A stretch of DNA of 48,694 bases from Aphanothece sp. CMT-3BRIN-NPC111 (GTDB lineage Bacteria > Cyanobacteriota > Cyanobacteriia > Cyanobacteriales > JAHHGU01): positions 1-48,694 of the forward strand of contig JAHHGU010000039.1 in NCBI GenBank assembly GCA_019359765.1, in the 5' to 3' direction. The translations under genes were made by a program, and so were the position numbers. A model generated the notes under the pieces. It was not told the origin of the DNA. It did not search any database and saw only the letters and a program-made list of their open reading frames with translations. Every line of letters begins with the position of its first letter. Positions within the stretch are counted from its first letter, which is position 1. This document shows, piece after piece, positions 7,954 through 14,661 of the stretch.

Positions 7954-8009
7954 ACAGCGGGAACCGCTGTATAGCCAGCTGAATCCTATAGCAAACGCTA
8001 TTCAGCTGG
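7954..8009 (+). terminator. Two hairpins downstream of the EamA transporter
   Basis: ACAGCGG/CCGCTGT (7954-7960/7964-7970) has a GAA loop, followed by CCAGCTGAAT/ATTCAGCTGG (7975-7984/8000-8009) with a 15-base loop. Both stems are perfect, but neither has a following T-run. They may terminate the transporter transcript or belong to a repeat. The 306-base gap to the next gene otherwise holds only a weak 36-residue ORF. Confidence 0.4.
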
Positions 8010-8093
8010 TTCATACTTAAGGAAGGGAATGGCTGTTGGCGTCTGCCTACGCGTCAAAGGTGACTAACTAATATATGACTACTATATCAAGAT

Positions 8094-8204
8094 ATGCAAG
8101 GCAATTTTGGCTATGCCAGCAAGCGCATTTATTTACCAAACGTAGCGGTTGCACTGCCTGGGTTTACTGAATTATCTCTTAATTTAGAAGAGGTTTTCCC
8201 GTAA
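8094..8204 (+). CDS. Possible 36-residue small ORF
   Basis: ATG 8094 to TAA 8202-8204, starting MQGNFGYASKRIYLPNVAVA and ending LNLEEVFP. It has no ribosome binding site and no family that I recognise. It is listed because nothing else explains this part of the gap. Confidence 0.15.
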   Translation: MQGNFGYASKRIYLPNVAVALPGFTELSLNLEEVFP

Positions 8205-8213
8205 TCTGGCTTA

Positions 8214-8960
8214 TTATGATTGAGAGTTAACTATACCCTCAATAAACTGCTGCATTCTTTCAACGTGGGAACCTTTCCAGTAAATTTGACCGCACTCAAG
8301 ACAACGATGAAATTTATCTACGTCTTGGCTGATTTTAGCTGGAAGCTGATCAAGGATACTTTCCTTAGAAACTTCTTCCAATAAACCATTACAGCGAATG
8401 CACCGTTGAAATGGGGCGATTAGCTTAGATAGTTTAAAGCGTTGCAATACTTCTACAATCTGTAGCTGAGGATCGGTGGCGCGCACGTAGTATGCATATG
8501 TGACAATACTACGCATCAACAAACCGCGATCGCGCGTTAACAAAATTCGTTCTTGCGTACTAGAAATATAAGCTAACTCCTCATCTCCATAATCATTGCG
8601 GTACAAAGTATCAAAACCTAACATTCGTAAAGATGTCGCTAGCTTACCCAAGTGAATATCAATGACAAAGCGGGGAATAGCCAACGGTTGAGGTCGTACA
8701 GAAACTCTCGGCACAATCTCAGGAGATTGAGAAATTGGATAAACGCTGATTTTGTCGCCATCCTGCACCAAGTATGAAAAATCTACTGATTCGCCATTTA
8801 CCAGAATGAGGTCAACTTCGGGATGAGGCACGCCCAAGGATTCAATCATATCCTTGATTGAGGGATGGTCTTGAAAGAAATGGGCGAAGCTCACCTGTCT
8901 TTTGCTGCGTGGCAAAAAGTCATTTAGTTCAGCATAGAAATGAAAATCAGCTTTTGCCAT
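8214..8960 (-). CDS. Ub-Mut7C fusion: ubiquitin-like fold domain plus Mut7-C RNase (PIN-like) domain with zinc ribbon
   Basis: 248 residues. Residues 1-80 resemble the Mut7-C ubiquitin domain (FHFYAELNDFLP, then LILVNGESVDFSYLVQDGDKI with ThiS/MoaD-like spacing). From about 95 the Mut7-C domain begins with PRFVIDIHLGKLATSLRMLG. It carries acidic residues typical of PIN-like nucleases (VIDIHLGKLA, YGDEELA, LTRDRGLL). A C-terminal zinc ribbon follows, with CIRCNGLL and CLECGQIYWKGSH supplying two CxxC pairs. The family is named after the exonuclease C-terminus of Caenorhabditis MUT-7; bacterial members are predicted RNases of unknown target. The start is ATG at 8958-8960. It is transcribed alone, convergent with the EamA gene. 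Confidence 0.85.
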   Translation of the reverse strand: MAKADFHFYAELNDFLPRSKRQVSFAHFFQDHPSIKDMIESLGVPHPEVDLILVNGESVDFSYLVQDGDKISVYPISQSPEIVPRVSVRPQPLAIPRFVIDIHLGKLATSLRMLGFDTLYRNDYGDEELAYISSTQERILLTRDRGLLMRSIVTYAYYVRATDPQLQIVEVLQRFKLSKLIAPFQRCIRCNGLLEEVSKESILDQLPAKISQDVDKFHRCLECGQIYWKGSHVERMQQFIEGIVNSQS

Positions 8961-9401
8961 TATAGGAAATAGTTAGTATTTAAGCAGCTTGTGCAATTAT
9001 TATGATTTTAGCGATAGACGCTTGATCATTCTCCGCGCTATCGCCCTTTTCAGTAGAGTTATAGCAGTCGCTTTGGCGGCGCTTGACAATCGACCTCAAC
9101 CCTATGCAGAAAGAAGTGCCGCTATCACTCTTCAACTGCTAAAAGCTAATTGCTAATTGCTATATATCAAATTTTATAAAAACCTTCTCCATCTCCTTAT
9201 CAGTCCTAACTAGGGGTGCTGAAAGGGAGACTATATGACCAGTCACACCCTTACTCAGCTTGAAAAACCTATCTAACAGTTGAAAAACCTACCAAGCTTG
9301 GCAGAAAGATATGAGCGATCGCACAAACTTTTACTTAGTAGCGCGATCGCTCTTAAAAACGAGTCAATTTGTTTAAATTTCACCCTTACTTTAGACAGCA
9401 C
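8961..9401. other. Intergenic stretch with a CTAATTG tandem repeat
   Basis: No credible gene. Around 9141-9166 there is an AAGCTAATTGCTAATTGCTA heptamer run. The preceding TGACAATCGACCTC segment (about 9084-9097) also precedes a similar run near 32545-32625, so the two intergenic regions share a composite repeat. Two HIP1-like sites lie near 9316 and 9342. Confidence 0.5.
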
Positions 9402-10175
9402 TTACTTGTTGGCAACAGGTAACCGCAGCCCTGAAACGATCTTGAGCAAATACGGCTCAAAGCGTCGCAAGCTTTCCACGGTATCGAACTTAGTAGTCTC
9501 GGCAGCTGGGTCAAAGGCAGTCGCAATTACATAGAGTCTGCTACCGTCAAAGGCAACGTGACCGAGTTGCTGCTCTCGCACAGATCCACCTTGCTCAATA
9601 CCAGAAAACCCGTAACGAAGCCCTGGCAATTTTCCGACGGTGATTTCTTCCGGGGTTCGTGGAGAAAAGGTTACTTGATCGCCGTACTCAGGTTTACGAT
9701 TTTCCTCGAAGAAGGCATAATACTCAGCTACCCAAGCTCTCAGCGCTGTCAATACCTGGGCTTTGTACTTAGGGCTTTGGTAGTTAACTGAACCCGGTGG
9801 AATGCCAGCTTCAGTCAGCATCCTCTGGAAATCAGGCAGGCTATCCAAAGGGAAGACGAGCAACTCAACAGTACCTACTTGCTTTTTATTCTCAGAGACA
9901 CAAAGAAAAATAGGAAGATCGCAAGGCAAAGCTTTCCAACGGGCAGGTGCAGGAGTTGGGCCGAGGATCGTCTGCCAATTAATTTCTGTAGTTGGGCTAG
10001 GGTTTCTCTGCTTAAGAGACGCGAAATTTCGCGTCTCTACACCAGGATGTGTAGCAGCATTTTCGGGAATGGGTATAAGTTGTGTCGGTTGCGAGTTAGC
10101 GTTTAAAGGTGTGCCAGCGGCTAAGGCGATCGCTAACAAAATAAAACTGAACTGCCTTTTGTACTGAGGAGACAT
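9402..10175 (-). CDS. Exported protein of unknown function
   Basis: 257 residues from the ATG at 10173-10175 (a GTG 18 bases upstream is an alternative). Residues 1-30 form a signal peptide (FSFILLAIALAAGTPLNANS). A low-complexity linker (30-70) is followed by a folded region starting ALPCDLPIFLCVSENKKQVGTVELLVFPLDSLPDFQRMLTEAG and ending VESLRRFEPYLLKIVSGLRLP. I recognise no family. The mature protein is probably periplasmic, since no second membrane segment is seen. Residues 46-54 (VETRNFASL) are encoded by a perfect palindromic repeat and are probably not part of the ancestral protein. The gene lies downstream of the M24 peptidase on the same strand, with a gap of about 90 bases. Confidence 0.75.
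   Translation of the reverse strand: MSPQYKRQFSFILLAIALAAGTPLNANSQPTQLIPIPENAATHPGVETRNFASLKQRNPSPTTEINWQTILGPTPAPARWKALPCDLPIFLCVSENKKQVGTVELLVFPLDSLPDFQRMLTEAGIPPGSVNYQSPKYKAQVLTALRAWVAEYYAFFEENRKPEYGDQVTFSPRTPEEITVGKLPGLRYGFSGIEQGGSVREQQLGHVAFDGSRLYVIATAFDPAAETTKFDTVESLRRFEPYLLKIVSGLRLPVANK
10014..10040. repeat. Palindromic GAGACGCGAAATTTCGCGTCTC repeat within a coding sequence
   Basis: Perfect 12-base arms AGAGACGCGAAA (10015-10026) and TTTCGCGTCTCT (10027-10038) with no loop. The repeat lies in frame in the exported protein gene and encodes VETRNFASL. It is the same family as 791-818 and 44784-44810. Confidence 0.75.
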
Positions 10176-10266
10176 TTTTCCGGTGCCTATCACTTCATAG
10201 GGGTAAAGTAATCTACCCGATCAAGTCGCCGCTTTCCGGATTCTGTCACTATGGCGATCGCCTTGC

Positions 10267-11682
10267 TCAACTGCCCTTAACCAGCTGCTCAATAGCACCC
10301 GCATCAGTAGGCAACGCTGCTGTTAGTACCTCGCTGCCTGCTTCTGTCACCAAGACATCATCTTCAATCCGAATACCGCGCACATCGCCGAACTGCGCCA
10401 GACGTTCCCAATTCACAACATCCTGATATTTTGACCGGAGGTTAGAATCATTCAAAATTGCTGGTACTTGATAAAATCCTGGCTCGATTGTGACTACCAT
10501 TCCCGCCTGCAAAGGTCGATTTAGCCGCAGGTAGCATAAGCCAAAGCGCTGGCTTCTAGCTCTGCGCTGCTCATAGCCCGCTAAATCTCCAAAATCCTCC
10601 ATATCGTGTACATCCAAACCCAACAAATGACCCACCCCATGCGGAAAGAAGAGAGCGTGGGCATCGGTTTCTACTAAATATTCCGCGTTCCCTTGCAAAA
10701 TACCTAAATCTACTAAACCTTCAGCAATAACTCTGGCGGCAATTAGATGAATTTGTCGATACTCGACGTCAGGGCGGATCTTTTCGATACAGGCATCATG
10801 AGCCGCCAGCACCACATCATAAATATCTCGCTGGCTAGAGGAGAAATTGCCGGAAACAGGCCAAGTCCGCGTCACATCTGATGCCCAACCCATTGCTGTT
10901 TCCGCACCAACATCTGCCAGCAACAAGTCTCCGGGTTGCAGCGGGTGGTGATGCTGCTCGTTGTGCAGAACTTCCCCGTGAACCGTAACAATACTAGGGT
11001 ATGCACAAGTCATGTCATGTGCTGTAATTACAGCTTCCATCGCCGCCCGGACTTCGGCTTCAACTTTGGCGCTGGCTGTGGCAGCCATGCCAGCTTTGTG
11101 AGCTTGGACAGTACAAGCCGCTGCTTGCCGCAACTGAGCCAAGGCACCAAAATCGTGCTTCAGTCGCACAGATGCGATCGCTCCTGTTAACTTCAGATCA
11201 ATTCCTTGTGGCGTATTTGCTGGTAACACCAGTCGGTTCAGGATTTGACACTGTTGCAAATAGGTAGTGGCATCTTGCACAGCAATTGTCGCCGCACTGG
11301 CGGCTCGTGATCCTAGTTCTGCCATTGGGAAAGCAGCATCCGCCCCCATCATCTGGGCAATCTCCTCTCTTTTTGGCATCTCTCCATGCCAAAGGGCACT
11401 ACTCGGGTGTGCATCATCCATAAACAGTTCCAGTTTGCCGCTGTCGAGTCTAATCGCGGCATTTTCTACACCCCAACCCGCAAAGTAGAGAAAGTGACTG
11501 CTAGCCCGAAACGGGAAAAGATTTCCAGGATAATTACGGGGAGTCGAGCGTCCCGACCAGAGAATAACAGGGAAATTAATCAGCCCGGCAAGTCGCTGCC
11601 GTCGCTGGCGGAGTATATATGCGAGGTTTGAAGCGCGTTCACCAATTGTGTCCGCAGAATCATCGCTCTTGGCTTGCATCAT
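10267..11682 (-). CDS. Xaa-Pro aminopeptidase, M24B family (PepP-like)
   Basis: 471 residues. An N-terminal AMP_N domain (RRQRLAGLINFPVILWSG, FRASSHFLYFAGW) precedes the pita-bread catalytic domain from about residue 180. The metal-ligand pattern is complete: D257 and D269 (LLADVGAETAMGWASDVTRT), H352 (HGVGHLLGLDVHD), E400 (VVTIEPGFY) and the Glu in GIRIEDDVLV. It should remove N-terminal residues that precede proline, using two divalent metals, in the cytoplasm. The start ATG at 11680-11682 is followed by a second ATG. The exported protein gene follows on the same strand. No other operon partner is evident. Confidence 0.93.
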   Translation of the reverse strand: MMQAKSDDSADTIGERASNLAYILRQRRQRLAGLINFPVILWSGRSTPRNYPGNLFPFRASSHFLYFAGWGVENAAIRLDSGKLELFMDDAHPSSALWHGEMPKREEIAQMMGADAAFPMAELGSRAASAATIAVQDATTYLQQCQILNRLVLPANTPQGIDLKLTGAIASVRLKHDFGALAQLRQAAACTVQAHKAGMAATASAKVEAEVRAAMEAVITAHDMTCAYPSIVTVHGEVLHNEQHHHPLQPGDLLLADVGAETAMGWASDVTRTWPVSGNFSSSQRDIYDVVLAAHDACIEKIRPDVEYRQIHLIAARVIAEGLVDLGILQGNAEYLVETDAHALFFPHGVGHLLGLDVHDMEDFGDLAGYEQRRARSQRFGLCYLRLNRPLQAGMVVTIEPGFYQVPAILNDSNLRSKYQDVVNWERLAQFGDVRGIRIEDDVLVTEAGSEVLTAALPTDAGAIEQLVKGS

Positions 11683-11768
11683 AAGAACATTGCGATATCT
11701 GCTGCTTTTGCCAGCATATCAAAATACGCAAGCCTTGGTTTAACGAAACGAAAAGCTAGATAGCCTAT

Positions 11769-11886
11769 CGTCAAACTATTTTAGATTGACCTAGCTTACT
11801 TTTGGGATGAGGCTTGACCTAATGCTATATTTTCGTCGTTTGTCGCCCACTCTTGAGACGAGGCTTGAACCAAATTTCACGCTATC
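11769..11886. repeat. Dispersed repeat family R1, copy A (partly duplicated)
   Basis: It begins with CGTCAAACTATTTTAGATTG and contains GGGATGAGGCTTGACC. It then continues with CGCCCACTCTTGAGACGAGG and CTTGAACCAAATTTCACG. Related copies are at 13198-13270 (same strand) and in pieces at 17849-17894 and 17996-18018 (opposite strand). It fills most of the 336-base gap 11683-12018, which has no gene. Confidence 0.6.
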
Positions 11887-11947
11887 AATCTAGCTTTTTT
11901 ACAGACAATAAGTATTTGGGTGTAATTAAACGTATGTTGAGATTGTT

Positions 11948-11976
11948 GTAGGGGCACGGCACTGCTGTGCCCCTAC
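11948..11976. terminator. Perfect hairpin of the GGCACGGCANTGC family, possible terminator
   Basis: GTAGGGGCAC (11948-11957) and GTGCCCCTAC (11967-11976) pair perfectly over a 9-base loop, 43 bases downstream of the stop of the minus-strand exported protein gene. It belongs to the dispersed family also at 3028-3046 and 45982-46002. It has no T-run. Confidence 0.45.
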
Positions 11977-12018
11977 TCACCGCTCCCACAGATATGTTTA
12001 TTTATACCCGCCTACTTA

Positions 12019-12579
12019 CTAGTAAATAGCGTATGTACCGTTATCATCAACTGCCAGTGCGCTGCGGTCAGCACCTAAGTTAGTGGTTTCTGTTAAAGTA
12101 AGTGTCATTGAGTTGCGTGTTGTGCTTTCACTAACCCGTAGTAGCCCCCCATCTTCTCTATAAAAGGTGACTGTTGTAGGAGTAGATAGAGCTTCCAGTG
12201 TTACTTGTGATTTTCCTAAAAGCTGTCGGGGTCGAGTATGTTTTATTGCCTGATAGCAGATAGTTGCGTTGCTATTGTTCACCAGTGTAATATTAATCGA
12301 GGGTATTGCAGCTCTAATGGTAGGATTAGCTGCCCTTTGCGCCCCAGGTTGAGTTGATGATGACGACTGGCTGACAGTTTGCCCTTGACTCTGCGTACTA
12401 CTAGAGGTGGTAGTAGAAACTGAAGGTGCATTTGTTATGCACAGCCTTTTCACTGTATTGGTTGGATTAACAACTCTCGTTTGTTGTGCTGTTGCGCTTA
12501 CAGGAAACAATGGAAGACTAAGCAGCAAGCTTCCACAAATGGTGAATAAACCCACATCCACGTTGTTGTTGTTTTTCAT
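12019..12579 (-). CDS. Small exported protein of unknown function
   Basis: 186 residues. The signal peptide is MKNNNNVDVGLFTICGSLLL, with cleavage likely after SATAQ. A linker of Ser/Thr/Gln repeats (TTTSSSTQSQGQTVSQSSSS, residues about 57-77) leads to a compact C-terminal half rich in beta-prone Thr/Val (INITLVNNSNATICYQAIKH, TTVTFYREDGGLLRVSEST). It ends in NGTYAIY. The pattern suggests a surface or periplasmic protein with a flexible tether and one beta domain; no family is recognised. It is transcribed alone. Confidence 0.7.
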   Translation of the reverse strand: MKNNNNVDVGLFTICGSLLLSLPLFPVSATAQQTRVVNPTNTVKRLCITNAPSVSTTTSSSTQSQGQTVSQSSSSTQPGAQRAANPTIRAAIPSINITLVNNSNATICYQAIKHTRPRQLLGKSQVTLEALSTPTTVTFYREDGGLLRVSESTTRNSMTLTLTETTNLGADRSALAVDDNGTYAIY

Positions 12580-12989
12580 TTTAGCTTCAAGTGTTTTACT
12601 TAAAATACTTTTGTTAATCTTTTAAGTATTTTATTCAAAAAGATATCTATCCCAAGTTATGTTTTTTATATGTACAAAGTCATGTTTTGTGGTAAAAAGC
12701 TGGCAAAGACCAAGCCTAGGCAAGCAAGGTACGGCCTAAACGGTTCAATTGTGCTAAGTTAAAAATTAGCGGTTCTTCCGTTTATAGTATGCTACGTTCT
12801 CTAAAATTAAGTCTTGAAACCCTGAAATGTCAGGATATACAGACAAATCCTGCCTACACGAGCTTTTTTATGCGGCTTTGACCAAAATAATTCGTAATTC
12901 CAGGTTTCAAGCCCCTAAATTTATTTATGGAAAACAAAAAAATGCGTAGCATCAATGTCCTTGCCCCTAAATTTATTTATGGGGTATTA

Positions 12990-13020
12990 ATTACGAATTA
13001 CGAATTACGAATTACGAATT
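12990..13020. repeat. STRR heptamer tandem repeat (ATTACGA)
   Basis: About 4.4 perfect copies of ATTACGA. This is the heptameric short tandem repeat type described from filamentous cyanobacteria. Confidence 0.85.
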
Positions 13021-13197
13021 GGAGCGCAGCGACATGACAGCCTTTGTGTAGGTTCAGGCTTGAGCCTGTAAGAGATTATTAATTTCTCATAACAATTACT
13101 GAAGAACTCAATTTATTAACTAGATCAAGCCTACTGCTCTGCGGTGCTTCTCTATACAAACCTAGTGGTAATATCTGTTAGTTTTGCCCTTAAAAGA

Positions 13198-13270
13198 GTC
13201 AAACTATTTTAGATTGGCTTCGCCCACTATTGCGATGAGGCTTGAATTAAATTTCACATCGTCAAGTTGA
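13198..13270. repeat. Dispersed repeat family R1, copy B
   Basis: GTCAAACTATTTTAGATTGG, then CGCCCACTATTGCGATGAGG, then CTTGAATTAAATTTCACATC. It ends just before the DUF4332 start and is about 75% similar by eye to copy A. TGTTAG (13177) and CTAACA (13271) could be outer ends. Confidence 0.6.
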
Positions 13271-13283
13271 CTAACATTAAAAG

Positions 13284-13721
13284 ATGGCTTCTAAACCTAA
13301 CGCTCATCTAAATACTATCCAGCCCTGCGATTGGTCAATTGCTCAATTGCCTGGATTAAGTGATCAAGATCAATCAAAACTACTAACCTGTGGCATTACA
13401 ACAACGGGGCAACTGTTGCAAAAAGCCAATAATCCAGCCAGTAAACAGGAATTGGCAAAACAATTGCAGATCCATATTCAGCACGTCAATAAATGGGTTG
13501 CCTTGGCGAATCTGGCTCGTATTCCTAGCGTTGGCTGCCAATACTGCGGACTATTGCTCCATGCTGGTATTTGCTCTGCAACCCAACTTTCTGAGATTCC
13601 CGTTCACAGGTTGCACCAACAAATTTTACGACTGCAAGTAGCAACGATGCAACGCCGCGACCTTTGCCCCTCTGTGGAGCAAGTGCAACAGTGGATTCAA
13701 CAAGCGCGTCAATTTAGCTAA
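13284..13721 (+). CDS. DUF4332 family protein
   Basis: 145 residues. It has helix-hairpin-helix-like spacing: IAQLPGLSDQDQSKLLTCGI (residues about 19-38) and LANLARIPSVGCQYCGLLLHAGICSATQL (about 74-102). That is the DUF4332 pattern, in which two HhH-like units resemble non-specific DNA-binding modules of DNA ligases and polymerases. The exact role is unknown. The stop at 13721 lies 3 bases from the stop of the convergent TetR gene, so the two transcripts must overlap at the 3' ends. The promoter would have to lie in or next to R1 copy B. Confidence 0.75.
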   Translation: MASKPNAHLNTIQPCDWSIAQLPGLSDQDQSKLLTCGITTTGQLLQKANNPASKQELAKQLQIHIQHVNKWVALANLARIPSVGCQYCGLLLHAGICSATQLSEIPVHRLHQQILRLQVATMQRRDLCPSVEQVQQWIQQARQFS

Positions 13722-13724
13722 TTC

Positions 13725-14342
13725 CTAATTGCTCTTAGCTAAGACACCATTAAGGAAAATATCAGCTAGCCCTTCTGCCATTTCTTGCATTTCTTTGGGC
13801 GAGGCTTCCGGTTCCATAATTGTGTTGTGGCTAAACCCAGCGACGGCAAACATTCCCAAAAATACTTTAGCCACCAATTTGGGATTCATGGGGCGATAGA
13901 TACCTCTATCCATTGCAGTTTGAAAAAAGGCTTCGGCTACGTCTGTCATTTTGGCGATGACTTCTGACTGAATGCGATCGCGCAACTCTGGGTGAAACTG
14001 CGCCTCCATAAAACAAACCCTCATCATGTCAGCATTCTCACGCATATTCAACATGCGTCGGTGCATCACCTTAGCTATAGCCTCATAGCTACCCATCTCG
14101 CTCAGTTCCGTCAGCAAATCTGTGAGCAGATCTACCCAGCCTTGCGTTGCTACCTCAATCAAAATCGCCTTTTTGGTAGCGAAATGTCGAAATAGCGTTC
14201 CTTCGGCAACCCCAGCACTCTGCGCCAGTTCGCGAGTGGTCGTGTTTTCATATCCTTGTCGAGCAAACAGCCGCTGTGCTGTTCGTAAAATCCGGGTGCT
14301 TGCCTGCTCCTCTGACTGAGGAGGACGATTAAAGATTCGCAT
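13725..14342 (-). CDS. TetR/AcrR-family transcriptional regulator
   Basis: 205 residues. An N-terminal helix-turn-helix domain spans about residues 15-62 (RILRTAQRLFARQGYENTTT, RELAQSAGVAEGTLFRHFAT, KKAILIEV), the standard TetR signature. The C-terminal ligand-binding half is helical (AIAKVMHRRMLNMRENADMM) and unassigned. The ligand is unknown. It is divergent from the M16 peptidase pair, with a 319-base space, so those genes and itself are the first candidates for regulation. I saw no clear palindromic operator in that space. Confidence 0.93.
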   Translation of the reverse strand: MRIFNRPPQSEEQASTRILRTAQRLFARQGYENTTTRELAQSAGVAEGTLFRHFATKKAILIEVATQGWVDLLTDLLTELSEMGSYEAIAKVMHRRMLNMRENADMMRVCFMEAQFHPELRDRIQSEVIAKMTDVAEAFFQTAMDRGIYRPMNPKLVAKVFLGMFAVAGFSHNTIMEPEASPKEMQEMAEGLADIFLNGVLAKSN

Positions 14343-14661
14343 ATCAATTATGCAGGTGGATAGATTGCTAATGACACCGTAACGCTATTTCCCAATGCGG
14401 AACCGATTAATCCGTGAAACCTTCATAGATCGTTAATAGTAGACTAACCCTTTTAGAGGCTATATTCGGAAACAGTGCTGCTTATTGCATTTTATGAGCC
14501 AATTTCGCCGATTGTTTGCACCTTTTATCCCAGTTACTTTGAGCAAAAACAAAAGAGATCACCAGCCCACGGCTGAAAGCCGGGGAAAAGAAGACAATTG
14601 GTTCAGTATTGCCAGCCCCCAACTGACAATCCAAAATCCAAAATCCAAAATCCAAAATCGA
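14343..14661. other. Divergent region between tetR and the M16 genes, with a hairpin and heptamer repeat
   Basis: Contains CCCACGGCTGAAAGCCGGGG (about 14568-14587), like the degraded hairpin ends of IS200/IS605-type elements, and the ATCCAAA repeat at 14629-14659. The frame is open from TTG 14485 through 14661, but the repeat-derived peptide IQNPKSKIQN argues that this part is not authentic protein. Confidence 0.45.
14629..14659. repeat. STRR heptamer tandem repeat (ATCCAAA)
   Basis: About 4.4 copies of ATCCAAA ending 2 bases before the chosen ATG of the M16 peptidase. Such arrays are normally intergenic, which supports starting the gene at 14662 and not at 14485 or 14494. Confidence 0.85.

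Larger units (their letters stand above)
12580..13283. other. 700-base gene-free region built of repeats
   Basis: No plausible gene. Contents: CCTGAAATGTCAGG hairpin (12821-12834); CTTGAAACC (about 12813) and its inverse GGTTTCAAG (about 12902) bounding a 100-base segment; the same 19 bases CCCCTAAATTTATTTATGG at about 12914 and 12964; the ATTACGA tandem repeat; CAGGCTTGAGCCTG near 13057; and R1 copy B at the end. The duplicated CCCCTAAATTTATTTATGG could be the ends of a lost insertion element. Confidence 0.55.

Noticed and set aside
12990..13020. Possible CRISPR array (regular short repeats)
   Set aside because: The units are contiguous heptamers without spacers, so these are STRR tandem repeats. 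No cas gene is in the window.
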